Positions 1 through 11,396 of a stretch of DNA of 64,000 bases are shown one piece after another (the stretch's first letter is position 1; every line of letters begins with the position of its first letter). The notes below the pieces were generated by a model. It saw only the letters and a program-made list of their open reading frames with translations. It was not told where the DNA came from and searched no databases. A program made the translations under genes and the position numbers. Source of the stretch: Rhipicephalus microplus (lineage: Eukaryota > Arthropoda > Arachnida > Ixodida > Ixodidae); assembly GCF_043290135.1 (NCBI RefSeq), contig NC_134705.1:93513239-93577238 (forward strand), read 5' to 3'.

Positions 1-866
1 TAGAGAGCACCTTATAGAAAAACAGACAATCTGTTTAAGTGAAATGAACTGTTAGAATATAATAGCAGCCCGGAAGAAACAGCACAAATCTGCCGTTAAA
101 TGCTAAAGAACGACGCCTTCGGGCCATATTAATCAGCCCAATTTGAATCTAATAAGCGGTGACCCTTTTCTATTGTTAGGGGCGAGGACATACCATGTCG
201 CCACCTGTCAGAATTTTTCTGTGACGTATAAAACCACATGACGTGGTGTACTGGCTGTGTGATGTGTTCGACAGCTCACGCAATTTGGGCTGTTCTGCCG
301 TAGCTGTTGTCGCATCACAAGCGTCAGTTTTGTTTGTATTAGCTGCGAAACAATAAAGAGCGTTTGCAAGCAAATATTTTTAGCGAGCCTACGTATGGTC
401 ATCGGTGTGCCGTGCACTTTCAACGCAGCGCGTGCGCTCAGTGTCATAGACGCACTACACGTAAAGAGGCGCTCTGGTGAAAGGTGAGTTATCACCATCA
501 TCCAGTAAACTGTCAACCGAAGCAATCTCAAATTGCACGAATATTTGTGTGTACTGAGGAAAGCGATATGACACGCACCAGTCTCCTGCTTTTGCGTGGA
601 AATTGCGTGGCTAAGAGGTAACGTTTTGATCGGTGTGGACTGCCACGCAAGATGCACGGCGGCACCTCGCCCAAGTTTTCATAGCGGTATCAAGTGGCCG
701 AAGGGGAACGATGCTTTGGCATTGGTTAAGTTCGCTTGACCTTTCATAAGAGTATACATAGAGCTTAGAGCTGTTTTGCAGCACTAGCATTACTCTTCGC
801 AACAATCGTGGTATGTGCGGCCAGCTACTTTCAGCAGAATTATTACTGTACGACTATCTATAAAAC
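1..866. other. Unassigned sequence left of the solo LTR
   Basis: I see no recognisable gene or repeat here. Short open frames exist on both strands, but none shows a known motif or codon pattern, and they overlap one another. Just before the LTR the sequence becomes AT-rich and ends in ATAT, which serves as the left target-site copy. Confidence 0.5.
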
Positions 867-1073
867 ATATTGCCACGTTCCATTTCCCAAGTTTTTGTTA
901 TCGTCCCAAAACACCACACGATTCTCAGCGCAAACCGCGCCTGCAGTTTTCGAGAAGGTTCCGGACTGTAGTAGATCATTTCGATAAGATCACGCCCACT
1001 GTGCGAATGGTACAGATTGTTCTAGAACCTACGCCACCGCCAGAGATAACGCTAGAACATTCGATGGCAAGAG

Positions 1074-1104
1074 TATAAATGCCGACGCGCTTCGCCCCTT
1101 GTCA
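1074..1104 (+). promoter_or_regulatory. LTR core promoter (TATA + Inr)
   Basis: TATAAAT at 1074-1080 is followed by TCAG with its A at 1104. The 30-bp spacing is that of an arthropod TATA/initiator core promoter. It lies in the solo LTR where a U3/R boundary is expected. Confidence 0.55.
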
Positions 1105-1155
1105 GCTGTTGATCGAAGGCCGATGCTCCGTTCGCCGCTATATAGATATCTCGGT

Positions 1156-1401
1156 TGATTGATTGATTGATTTGTGGGGTTTAACGTCCCAAAACCACCC
1201 TTTGATTATGAGAGACGCCGTAGTGGAGGACTCCGGAAATTTTGACCACCTGGGGTTCTTTAACGTGCACCCAAATCTGAGTACACGGGCCTACAACATT
1301 TCCGCCTCCATCGGAAATGCAGCCGCCGCAGCCGGGAATCGAACCCACGACCTGCGGGTCAGTAGCCGAGTACCTTAGCCACTAGACCACCGCGGCGGGG
1401 C
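1156..1401 (-). mobile_element. tRNA-derived SINE, full length, minus orientation
   Basis: On the minus strand the 5' end is a tRNA-like head with an A box (TGGCTAAGGTA, complement of 1371-1381) and a B box (GGTTCGATTCC, complement of 1335-1345). A family-specific body follows, then a short (AATC)n tail next to 1156. The copy is flanked by a perfect 15-bp target duplication, TATAGATATCTCGGT, at 1141-1155 and 1402-1416. It resembles the tick Ruka SINE as I remember it. It carries no protein and would depend on a partner LINE for movement. The insertion splits the solo LTR and is therefore younger than it. Confidence 0.9.
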
Positions 1402-1696
1402 TATAGATATCTCGGTATGTGCCGCTAGTTTCCTCTATGGATAATGGAGTTTGTATGCCCCATAGTGCACAAGAGTGGTGTCTAAACGAGCACTGTATGT
1501 ATAAAATGATGTAAAGAGTTTTTTTCAGTATGAAGTTAATAAACTTCTCTTTGTATCAGTCCGAGACTGCTATCTGTGCGAGACTGCTGCTGTAATTGGG
1601 CTTTCCGTTTACCGGGCACAGGTTCGCCCAAATAAACAGTTAAATCCCAACACAAAGTCTCCTGTCTTCGGCCACGTCACGACCCCGTGACAATAT

Positions 1697-2698
1697 ACTT
1701 CAATAGGTGAAACTTCACCCGCATTTATTTTGTCCCTTCATCATCGCTTTCACTACTCGCGCTTCTCTGTCCCGAGTGTATTGACTGATGTATGTGATGC
1801 ACGATTGTGATGCGCGCTCGCAATGCTCGTCTATCAATCGCAGTTACCATATCTTGTTTTCAGTGATTCTGCTAGTCTCTGGCTTCAACCAATTTGTTTA
1901 CCCGCGGTCAGCACATCCTGGATGCTAACAGAAGAGATGTCCGGTTATGCTACGCAACATGACAGCATCAGGACAAAATTATTCTCGCCGCCCTAAGCTG
2001 CAGACACCTCAAAAATGCCTGTTGGCCTGGCGTGAACAAACGACCTCAATCACTTTGTGTGCATTCTCGGAAAGCCCCACGTTGTACTCACCAGATATCA
2101 AAGTCAACGCAGTACACAAAATGTTTTCGCGAACGTACTTGCGCACACGAGCTACTCAATGCTGGGTTGTTTTTGCATTCTCGGCTTCATCGAACATGCA
2201 TTGCAAGATCACAATTTTTTTTCGGATGCACAGACGCTGAAAAGAAAAAATAAAGTAGCCGCTGAGTGAGCTGCACATCTTTAGAGGTGACTGCTGAGTT
2301 GTATCGCCAATTTAAGTTTTATCAGTCAAGTGTATGGGTGCTGCGATGTTTTGGAAAAACTCATTAGCATTAAAGCTCACTCGTTGGCACGTGGTACCAC
2401 GGCGGCGATCGTATAAACAAACCTGTTCGAAAATAAACTGAATCGGGGTTGAGAGCAAGTGCTCTGCACTGATGACGGCATAGGCGAGTCAGTGTAGATG
2501 CCGTTGACTACGTCACAGCGAAAGCAGCAGTGGCCTCCCCAGTGGTCGCGCTCGCTCCAAATACAGGCTGTAAAACACCCGCTTTTATCTTATAAGAGTG
2601 ATCTGAATAATTACCGATGACAATTATTCTACCATATTCTGAAAGATCCTTCATTTGTCCGTTAAAAGTAATTTGTGCGAAATGAGGCACAATAGACG
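1697..2698. other. Unassigned AT-rich sequence
   Basis: No gene, known repeat or long open frame with recognisable motifs. Overlapping frames at 1947-2269 in all three plus frames argue against coding. Confidence 0.5.
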
Positions 2699-2711
2699 TA
2701 AGGAGTTAAGA

Positions 2712-2904
2712 TTTGATTGATGAGTGGGGTTTAATGTCCCAAAACCACAATATATGATTATGGGAGACGCCGTAGTGAAGGGCTCCGAAAATTTCGACCA
2801 TCTGGTGTTCCTTATTGTGCGCCCAAATGTGAGCGCATAGGCCTACAGAATTTTCGCCTCCATCGAAAATGCAGCTGCCGCCGCCGGGATTCAATCCCAC
2901 AAAC
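2712..2904 (-). mobile_element. 5'-truncated SINE copy, minus orientation
   Basis: Same family as the SINE at 1156-1401: the plus-strand text TGGGGTTTAATGTCCCAAAAC and the CCTCCAT...AATGCAGC body match. It stops within the tRNA-like head, just past the B box, so it lacks the A box and cannot be transcribed from its own promoter. A 13-bp direct duplication, TAAGGAGTTAAGA, lies at 2699-2711 and 2905-2917, so truncation probably occurred during insertion rather than by later loss. Confidence 0.85.
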
Positions 2905-2917
2905 TAAGGAGTTAAGA

Positions 2918-3686
2918 AGTTCGCTTTCACAAAGCAGCGTCTGCTCTTATACTCAGTGCCATGTTGATCTCCTCTTGCTTTCGTCTCCTTCCGAGCAATC
3001 ATTTTAAAGACGATAGTCTTTCTTGGGGACCTTTGACGCAAAAACTTTGGTCTGTATGTCTGCACATTTATCTGTTTGTCCACCGTTACCGCGAACTGGG
3101 TACTTGACACAGCACCAGCCGATAACCCGAATGGCTGACCCCATCCGCAGGACCCACCAATGTTGCTCAAAAATCAGCATTTACACGTGTGCGATTGTCA
3201 ATCAAAAAGCAATTATTGCGCATATCTGAGGCATCACAACAACACGTATATATTCTGCATGTTCGTCTTTTACTAGAAAAGGCATACATAAGTAATTCTA
3301 AGCAGCGTAGCGCTTATCACGCAGTGCTGACCATGCAACGCTTGCACGAAAAGGCGAGTGTTTCCAACGCTTTGCTAAGACGAGACGGTGGTGGCACCTA
3401 CCCGTCGCCTTGTGTTCTACACCTTATCACCTATAAGACGGGCGCGCACACCCGTCTCAGGCCAGCTGTTTTGTTTAAAAAAAAACTGCCAGATGGGCCT
3501 CATATCTCACGTGTGACGTGACTTCATGCGCTCATTCGCCTCCGCTGCACGCTCGAGGCACTCTATAACGCAGCGCCTCCGGAATACCATTCACCGATTT
3601 TCTTGCGCAGAACATTAAATAAATGCTTTGTTCACTCTCCCCACACGCAAGACTATCGTCTTTCGACGACATTTGCTGATTACACG
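2918..3686. other. Unassigned sequence
   Basis: No recognisable gene or repeat. It lies between the truncated SINE and the 3' end of the decayed I-like LINE. A short poly-A run occurs at 3477-3485. Confidence 0.45.
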
Positions 3687-3699
3687 CAGATACAGAGGA

Positions 3700-5858
3700 G
3701 GAAATAACTTCATTAAAGAAAAAAAGCGGCAAGATGTGGAAGAATTGTCTCTTTCCCCTAGGTGGCAGCCGTGAACCCCTTGAGCTCTGGCGGTATCCTC
3801 GGCTTGCCGAAGGACGTCGAGTTGCACTTCTCGGTCTGCGCTTAGCAGTGCGGTCTCCCACTGCTCTCCATTGCTGTATTTTTTATATTGCCCTGTCACT
3901 GAGGGGCAAGCCCACACTATATGATTGAAATCCGCCCTTTGGTTGCAGAACTTACACAAATCTGCGTATATCTCTGGGTAGATGTAGTGAAAAAATACCG
4001 GGTTCGGGAACGAGTTGGTCTGTAAGAGGCGCCATGCCGTCGCCTGCTGCTTGTTGAGCGAGGTATGTGCCGGAGGAGAATCGGACCCTTCCTAGCCTGT
4101 AGTTTTTTGTGATCTCTTCATAAATAATCATGCGGTCCCTCTCCACCCCCGGACTTCGCGCTGCGCCTGTTCGGCCGGCCACTTCTCGAGCCAGGTCGTG
4201 CGCGATTTCGTTTCCGGAGAGGGAGGAGTGAGCAGGTGCCCATACAATATGAACTACCCACTCATCGCAAAAGTTTGCCAGAATTCTTAGCGCTTCCGGT
4301 GAGATCCTTCCCTTGGCACAATTTTAACAGTGGTTTTGGAATCGCTGATCACGACTTCGGCTTTTGTGGAGGCTATTGCTAGTGCTAAAGCCGCCTCCTC
4401 CACCACTTCTGCGCTATCTGTACGTACACTGCCACTGACGTTGGAATTTGTTTGAATATTTGTCGCTACGATTACTATGCTTCGGCCATTCTCGTATTCT
4501 GCTGCATCTACATAGACCACATCCCGGGAGTTGCCAAACTTTTTATGTAGGCTTTTCGCCCTTGCGATTCTTCAAGCGCGGTGATGCTCAGGATGCATAT
4601 TTATAGGCAATGGAGGCACCACGATATGCCCCCTTGCCTCCCGCGTAATTCCCTTTTTTACCCCATGTTGCACGTTGTACGTGACGCCAATTGTGTCCAA
4701 AATATGCCTGCCCATAGGGCTCCGGGTTAACCGATCATACTGTGCTATCGTGTGGGTCTCTATTAGCTTTGCGAGCGTGTTATGTAGCTCTAGAGCCAAG
4801 AACTTGTCATTCGACGTATTTAAAGGTAGACCTATTGCTTGTTTATATGCTCTCCTAATGATTCAACCTATTTTGATCTGTCCGGCTGCGTGTAGTTTAA
4901 GATATGGGGCAACGTACACAATGTGGCTGACTACAAAAGCCTGGACTAAACGAACTAAGTTGTGTTCCTTCATACCATAGTTTTTGTTGGCTATTCGTTT
5001 GATCAGCCTGCTTGTTTAGTGGACGCCGTTCTCGAATAGCCTAATAGTTTCTCCACTGTGGTCATTCTCAGATATACGGAGGCCGAGAATTCGTAGGTTT
5101 GCTACCGTAGGTATTTTACTTCGCCCCTGCAAAAATCGTGATGTCTGGCCTTTCCTGTATGCTTTTGCGTCCTCTACATGTGGGCCTATAAATGAGCAAT
5201 TCCGACTTTTCAGCGAAACATTTTAGCTTCTTACCTTCTACATATCTCTCTACAGTGTCAACAGCTTCTTGTAATATGTTTTCAATGTCGCCGTCACTCC
5301 CACCCGTCACCCAGAGGGTGATGTCATCTGCGTATATGCTATGTCTGAGGCCCTCAATCTGGTCAAGTTTTGCGGGTAGGCCAATCATCGTCACATTAAA
5401 TAACAGGGGAGACAGCACCGAACCCTGTGGCGTCCCCCTACTGCCCAATTCAATCTCTTCAGACCTTGCCTCTCCGACCACAATTCTTGCAGTGGGGTCG
5501 GATAGGAAGTCTCTCACATATGCGTGCGCTGTTCTATCACCAGTTCCTGAAGATTCTCTAATATGGCTCTGTGTGTGATGGTATCGAAGGCCTTAGGGAG
5601 ATCAGGGCCAAGGATAGCCTTAGAGTCTAAAGATCTGGTCCCCACGTCGAGTATTTGATGCTTAATTTGTAACATGATGTCCTGTGTTGTTAGTTCAGGT
5701 CTGAAACCGATCATGGTATGTGGGAAGAGTTCGTTCTCCTCGACGTAGGTAGTGAGACGCGTAAGGATGACGTGCTCCATGAGTTTGCCTATACATGAAG
5801 TCAGTGAGATTGGTCTAAGGTTATCCAACTGTGCTTTCTTTCCCGGCTGCGGAATCAT
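3700..5858 (-). pseudogene. LINE ORF2, RT / RNase H / CCHC part, broken
   Basis: Two RT segments are visible. 5858-5514 carries the LRPISLTSCIGKLME and PKAFD motifs; the residue before K is proline, where the intact relative has serine. 5517-5116 carries GTPQGSVLSPLLF and the catalytic YADD. Downstream, 4799-4572 matches the thumb region and 4520-4287 the RNase H start (DAAEYENG ... SDSKT). 3959-3615 begins with a CKFCNQRADFNHIVWAC finger typical of the ORF2 C-terminus. Frameshifts separate every piece, so no full protein can be made. Confidence 0.8.
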
Positions 5859-5869
5859 AATGACCTGAG

Positions 5870-7290
5870 CAGTCTTTCATTGACGTGGAATGGTCCCACT
5901 CTCCCAACTCTTATTCATGTACTCAGTGAGTGCCGTAATGGATTCGTCGTCCAAGTTTCTGAGCGTCTTATTAGTAATTTCATCAGGTCCCGGAGCAGAC
6001 CTCGGGTTTAGTCGAGCGAGCTCGAATCTAACCTTGGCCTCCGTTATATCAGCATCGAGTATAAGGTTGTCCTGCCCCTTGTAACCGGAAAGCGGTTCTT
6101 TTGTGGAGTCTGCGAACTAATTTTTTCGTAGCTCGTGGAAGAGCTCCTCCTCTGTTCCTGCATAGTTATGTATTACGTGTTGCAGCTTATGCCTCTGTGA
6201 AGTCTTTGTACTTTACGGGTCTAGGAGACTTCGGAGAATGTTCCAAGTCTTTGACATCTTCATTTCTCTATCCATCAAGTTACACGTGGCTTCCCACTGT
6301 TGTTGGGTCAGCCGATTTGCATGGAGCTCTACCTCCTTGTCTAATGCAGCGACGTGCTTTTTTAAATTACGATTGTATTTTTGTCTTTTCCAGCGCTTTT
6401 GAATGCTAGTCCTTTCCTTCCACAGATGCAACAGTTTGCTGTCCATCTCCGCCATTCTCGCTTCTTCGGGAACAATTTTAGTGGCTTTCTTGACACTCTG
6501 TTGGAACTTATATACCGAATTTTTTATATCTACTATGGTATCTATTGAATTCTCCTCTCGTATCTTGCGGAAATTGTCCCATTCTACAAGCGCCAGTTGT
6601 GTGCCTTGCTTTTTCTGAGGGCCTGCATACACCGTTGTCACTACAATATAATGATCGCTGCCAAAATTCTGCTGCGTGTTTACCCATCGCGAGTCTGCTA
6701 CGTTCTTCGTAAAAGTTAGGTCTCGTGTCGTGTCATTACTAACGCTGTTGCCCATTCTTGTGGGCTCCTCAGGATTCGTTATCAGCGTAAGGCCCTCGTG
6801 TTGAGCGTCTGCCCATAAGTTGCGTCCCTTTATATTCTCGACAGTGTATCCCCAAGCCTCGTGCGGTGCGTTAAAGTCACCGACTATGAAGAGAGCCTGT
6901 CTCTCCGCTATGCTCAAGGCTTTGCGGAAAAGTGGACCAAACTTGAGCTTCTGTCGGGGTGGGCTATAAATGTTAAGCACGAAGAGGCTTTCCCCTTTCT
7001 TACGGGAGGGTAGTATTTCTATAAGGACGTGGTCTATGCTGTGCACTCCGGGATCATGCTCTACAGCCGTGAGGTTTCAATGCGCCAGAGTTGTGACAGT
7101 CGCCTTCTCACCAGAAGTACTATACGACTTGTACCCTGATAACTTTGCCGTCCCCCCGGTCTTCTGCAGGGCGATGACATCTGGCGCCTCCTTGTTTATC
7201 ACGAATTGCTGCTGGTTCCCCAGTTTCCTACGGTACCTGCGGCAATTACAGTGCCAAATAACGTGCTGGTTACGTGGCGCCATATTTATT
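5870..7290 (-). pseudogene. LINE ORF2, endonuclease (APE-like) part, broken
   Basis: This is the N-terminal half of ORF2, which nicks target DNA to start target-primed reverse transcription. The start at 7283 (MAPRNQHVIWHCN) aligns with the opening of the endonuclease in the plus-strand LINE. A first segment runs 7283-7077 and a second 7046-6213. The second includes the GDFNAPHEAWG motif near 6880 and GSDHYIV near 6660, typical of APE-type nucleases. A stop and a frame change near 7060 break the protein. The linker between nuclease and RT is only partly open on the left side. Confidence 0.8.
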
Positions 7291-7798
7291 TATGGGATCC
7301 TCCACGGTGACCTTGCTGGATTCTACTGTTGGTGTTCTGCTATACGGTTTTAATTTAACCATCCCCGCACAAGACGATCTAATGTCCTTCGGCGTGTTCT
7401 CTATCGCTAATACCCTGTGCTCGAGTCCATCAAATCTTTGCTTTATTTCGACGTACATGCAAGTTATTTAGTTTTGTATTTCATCAAACACTTCTTTGAA
7501 CAATTCCTTTACCTCGCAAATCGAAAAATTACCGGTTTTTCTCCCTTTTCTGCGCCCTCCTTTTGAGTGGCGGTGACTTTCTGCTCGTTTGAGAGGGAAC
7601 AGATGTTGGGGCTCGATTAAGCGTTGGTATTTTGCTAACAGAGGGAGTGTTAGGCGTCGCACCCGCGTTGCGCACCTCCTGAAGCTTCGCATTTTCTTCT
7701 TATAGTTGCTTACTTTCTTCTTTCAACGTTAGGTTCTCTCTAGTGATCTGTTCTAATATTTTTTTAAATCTGCATCATTTCTTTTTCTAAGGTGGACC

Positions 7799-9080
7799 CT
7801 ATAACATTACTTGGAGAGTAAGTGCCGGAGACCACAGTTGCAAAGCTCGCCTGCATGCTGCTGCTTCCTCGAGTGGCTCTTGGGTGGGACCTTGGCCTTG
7901 ATTTGATCTCGGTTTGGAGCGGGACCAGGACTGACTTAGACTCTTTCCCCGAGTAAGCTTTGAGAAGGACGCGGAGTGGTCTCGTGTGAGGCCGTTCGCA
8001 CTGTTTTGCCTGTTAGTGTCCTTGTCCGACTGCTGGCTGGTTGTTGTGTTGTGGTCCTCGTCCTGGCATACGCCGACTTCCTTGCACTGGTAGCCGGCTT
8101 CAGCGCACGCTGCCTGTGCTTCCTCCTCGTCTCGCCTCGTCCTTTCCCAGTGACGCCTCCTAACCAGGTACGATATCTTGTATCTTGCCTTACATCTCTT
8201 GTGTCCAGTCGGGTGATCTTTGCCACATAACTTGCATTCCTCTTCGCAACGGTGATCTGGCGTTGGATTACCGCTTCCACATCCCCTGCACACCTTGTCG
8301 TGGGGTAGGAACACACATCTGCTCTATGTCCAAGTCTCCCACAACCGTAGCAGACATCGAAGTGTTTTCTGTAGTGCGTGCACTTAACGAGCATTATTCT
8401 GTACCTGACATATCTCGGAACGCGAAACCCCTCAAACAGCGCAATAATATTGTCCGCGTTTCCCATTCTTTTCGCATGAAGGACTCCTGAATTACGTGGA
8501 GTGACCAAGTTGGTAAGGATGTCTTTTGGGCTCTCTTCCTTGGACACCCCTCGTATATGTCCCTTTGACGAGTTCTCTGGGGCTGCCCTGTACGCACAGG
8601 TCTCCAATTCCTGCTGACCTATTCGTAGTTTGGTGATGGCTCCATACTGCAGCGCTCTATTCTCGGAAAGTTTTCTGATGACGAGTATGTTCTGCGTGTT
8701 GTTGATGCACATACTCTCTTCCAAAGCCGCTTCCCGGCCGACCCCCGCAGCGTTGTGCAGACAGCAATATATGCGAACCATCCTGTATTCTGAGACGTTG
8801 AGCTCACCACGCAGACGCACAATGACCTTATTATCTTCCGTCGGCAGATTAGGCAGTCGACTCGCCTTGATGATTTGTTGAGCGTTCCGCTCATTCTTCC
8901 ATTTGTTTCCTGGCACCTTTTCTGCAAAGGGCGTCTGTCGCTGCGTATTTCGCGCTGAGCCGGGCTCCCGGTCGACCTGCATCTTGGCGCCTTTTGGAAC
9001 TTCGCACTAGCCTGACCGTTTTTCAAACTCTTCCGGTGATAAGTCTTCTCCATCCACAGTTACGACCTCCAATTTAGGAT
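7799..9080 (-). pseudogene. LINE ORF1 (gag-like, CCHC knuckles), broken
   Basis: ORF1 proteins of this group bind element RNA and help deliver it to the nucleus. The main open segment runs 8982-7936. Its C-terminal half contains CYGCGRLGHRADVC, a CCHC knuckle. Further knuckles (CRGCGSGNPTPDHRC, CKLCGKDHPTGHKRC) continue in another frame at 8314-7799, so at least one frameshift lies near 8300. The N-terminus near 9080 is recognisable by similarity to the ORF1 start of the plus-strand LINE, but an in-frame stop at 9007 separates it from the rest and the start codon is not ATG. The end is rich in S, R and Q, as in the intact homologue at 9761-11326. Confidence 0.8.
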
Positions 9081-9425
9081 AAATCGGGCCTTCGTAGAGG
9101 AACGGGGGCTCTGAACAGCTCCGACGGCGCGTTTGGCCGAGCTCTCCACACCGCTTTGGCGGTGGAGACCAGTTCGCGTTCACTGAGCTCTGCTGCCGCG
9201 TTGATGTGGCGACCCAGAAAACACGGTTGTTGCACAAAAAAATGCAGCCCACTTGTCTCAACGGGGTGTCCAGAAGATCTCCAGAACTTCTGTAGTCCAC
9301 TGGTGTGAAAAATGGTGCCAGGAACTTCAATATCGTGCCGATAATCATAGAAAAACTGCGGAGCCAGTATGACGTGTTTCCACACTCCGTGCTCTCCCCC
9401 CCCCCCCCCACAGATACGGCGCCAA

Positions 9426-9455
9426 TTTTTAGGGGCGAAGCTCTCTATAGCGGCA
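9426..9455 (+). repeat. Left fragment of a composite tick repeat, split by a LINE
   Basis: The segment TTTTTAGGGGCGAAGCTC continues, after removal of the LINE, into the sequence at 15036. Its last 15 bases (9441-9455) are duplicated at 15021-15035. A similar TTTTTAG...GCG...AGC motif recurs at 29042 and, inverted, at 33634-33651. Confidence 0.6.
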
Positions 9456-9760
9456 GACGACTAGAGAGGCTCGCAATGGCGTGAGACACGGCTCCGCGTC
9501 GGCTCCGTGAAACGACCACTTTTTCACGCGGAAAGGACAACAGCCAGCTGATAAAGTGCTGTGTGTGGTTGTGGACGTGCTCAGGATTTCGTGGCTACCA
9601 TTCTGAGAACTGTGAGTAGATTTTAAAGGATTTTATTGCACCTTCGATGTTCGGCTACGTTGTGCGTCTCGCCAACTGCACCGTTCGGCCTAGCGCCGAG
9701 GCGGTCGGATCGGCGTTCGAGGCTCCAGGCGTCGGCTCGTAGAGCGTCTGCGGAGGCACT

Positions 9761-11326
9761 ATGACGATGGAAGTGACTGTTAATGGTAGAGATGCCCATC
9801 AAGAAGAATTGGAAAGCTCGGACTGGGTGGCGAAAGTGTCGAAACGTGTGGTGGAGCTCCAAGAGAGTCAACAACGGGAACGCGATGGCGCCACCAGGGC
9901 GGCGTCTACCTGCAGTGGATGCAGAAAAGAAGGCAGGATGATGCCGGCCGGCTTCAATGGCGACAAGCATGGTGTAAGTGGGAGACCCTCATATAAAGCG
10001 GCGGGAAAAAAGCTCGTGGAGCGGTCAGTAGCGTCGCATCTACCGCGTCTTCCGAACGCGGATCACAAGGTTAATATCAGGCCCAAAGAAGGACTGACGC
10101 TCACCAGACACTCGGCACCTGTGATTGGTGGAGCAGTAAGGATGGCAGCAGGCATTTTATGGCAGAAAGGTCGGGAGGAGGACAGGATCGTTGTCAACGA
10201 CAAGCAAGGAACATTGATATACAGCACGCCCAGGGAGGATGATGCCAAGAAAATGTTGGACCTGAATGTCATAAATCTCGACGGCAAGGAGTACGAGGTG
10301 AATACATACATGGCTGCGCCTGAAAGCTGTGGCAAAGGTGTGGTACGTGGACTTGATATCCGACTCTCTGAGAGAGAATTGGAACTGGCTTTCCCACACG
10401 AAGAGAATCGTCCTATTCTTGGTGTGCGAAGGATGGGCAACTCCACTTCGGTAATCATCACCTTTGTTGACGACTACGTGCCCAGATGGATGATCTGCTT
10501 TGGGACGCCGATGAAATGTTTTCTCTACAAGAAGAGATATGAAGTGTGTTACAAGTGTGGTGAGCTGGGACATCGATCCGACGTATGTGACAGCCCGCAC
10601 GAAAAATGCAGAGGTTGTGGGGTGGCCTCCCCACTCAAGGACCATGAATGTACGCCGAGGTGCCGTCTGTGTGGCAAGGAGCACGTGACCGGAGACAAAA
10701 GGTGCAAAGAACTTTTTCGGACACCTTATATAGTGAAGAAGCGACAGTGGGAAATGAAGCTTGAAGAAGCGCGGGAGCAAGAAGAACGACGCAAGGCCGA
10801 AGAGGGCACGCAGTGGCACAGCAGGACAGACGGGGTTCAAGATCGTTCGAGGCGCAAGTCCAAGGATCGAAGTAAATCGAGAGGGCGCTCGGAATCCTTC
10901 CCCCGATTGCCACCGCAGGAGAAGCCGGGAGTTTCTCACAAGGCATCCCATGATGGCGGTGAATGTGCCCAGGAGAAGTCAAAATCCACAGGACCACAGG
11001 TGAGTTGGGTAACTAAGGTCTCCCAGGATGCTAATACAGAGATGATTAATGCTCAAGAGCAAAACAGGATATTACAGGAGCAAAATGCGGAATTACGCAA
11101 ACAGCTTGATGAGATTAAGGCTCATCTAACCAGTAAACCAGGGAAGGCGTTGGAAACACCCCAGGTAGCAAACCAACCACCTTTAATGAAGAAGAGGGCT
11201 AAAGAAATCGAAATTGAAGAAAATCACGGAGCGAGAATTGAAGCGCCTGAGGTGGAAACAAAGTCATTACAAAGTATGCTCCAAGCTGTACCAGAACAGA
11301 TGAAACAAGTAGGCAATGCTATTTAG
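9761..11326 (+). CDS. LINE ORF1, gag-like RNA-binding protein, intact (521 aa)
   Basis: The protein should bind the element's RNA and form the particle that ORF2 acts on. The start ATG at 9761 is followed closely by a second ATG (MTMEV), either of which could serve. Residues about 150-250 form the conserved central region, containing AAPESCGKG and RRMGNSTSVI. Three zinc knuckles follow: CYKCGELGHRSDVC (about 263-276), CRGCG...HEC (about 283) and CRLCGKEHVTGDKRC (about 299-313). A charged R/E/K segment lies at about 340-380, an SR-rich stretch at about 365-390, and a coiled coil rich in E, Q and L at about 425-460. The frame is open from end to end, unlike ORF1 of the neighbouring minus-strand copy. 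Function is inferred from the family. Confidence 0.88.
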   Translation: MTMEVTVNGRDAHQEELESSDWVAKVSKRVVELQESQQRERDGATRAASTCSGCRKEGRMMPAGFNGDKHGVSGRPSYKAAGKKLVERSVASHLPRLPNADHKVNIRPKEGLTLTRHSAPVIGGAVRMAAGILWQKGREEDRIVVNDKQGTLIYSTPREDDAKKMLDLNVINLDGKEYEVNTYMAAPESCGKGVVRGLDIRLSERELELAFPHEENRPILGVRRMGNSTSVIITFVDDYVPRWMICFGTPMKCFLYKKRYEVCYKCGELGHRSDVCDSPHEKCRGCGVASPLKDHECTPRCRLCGKEHVTGDKRCKELFRTPYIVKKRQWEMKLEEAREQEERRKAEEGTQWHSRTDGVQDRSRRKSKDRSKSRGRSESFPRLPPQEKPGVSHKASHDGGECAQEKSKSTGPQVSWVTKVSQDANTEMINAQEQNRILQEQNAELRKQLDEIKAHLTSKPGKALETPQVANQPPLMKKRAKEIEIEENHGARIEAPEVETKSLQSMLQAVPEQMKQVGNAI

Positions 11327-11396
11327 CAAATTAAGGCTGAATTTGCTAGCAGGGACCGACAGATAGAATGGCTATGCCAAGCGCTCAAGCTAAACC

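Larger units (their letters stand above)
871..1692 (+). mobile_element. Solo LTR of a retrotransposon, split by a SINE
   Basis: The segment begins TGCCACG and ends CCCCGTGACA, so it has TG...CA ends, and it is flanked on both sides by ATAT (867-870 and 1693-1696), a plausible 4-bp target duplication. It holds a TATA box and initiator (1074-1104) and a polyadenylation-like AATAAA near 1631. No gag, pol or primer site follows, so it is best read as a solo LTR left by LTR-LTR recombination. About 260 bp of it is a later SINE insertion with its duplication, leaving roughly 560 bp of LTR. The GTGACA end matches the inner LTR end of the Ty3-like element at 54.4 kb, which suggests a related family. 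Boundaries are inferred from the ends and flanks, not from a second copy. Confidence 0.65.
3694..9410 (-). mobile_element. I-like non-LTR retrotransposon, minus strand, decayed
   Basis: Reading leftward, the element has a 5' UTR with a poly-G start (complement of the C run at 9396-9409), a gag-like ORF1, an endonuclease, a reverse transcriptase, an RNase H region and a C-terminal CCHC-type finger. The 3' end is short and TCCTCCTCT-rich. An RNase H domain after RT places it in the I superfamily. CAGATAC occurs at 3687-3693 and again at 9411-9417, a possible 7-bp target duplication that would give an element of about 5.7 kb; this call is tentative because the match is short. All reading frames carry stops or shifts. 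The order and protein similarity match the plus-strand LINE at 9456-15020, but the two are different subfamilies. Confidence 0.8.

Noticed and set aside
1335..1381. tRNA-like sequence with A and B boxes
   Set aside because: It is the head of a SINE with a target duplication, not a functional tRNA gene.
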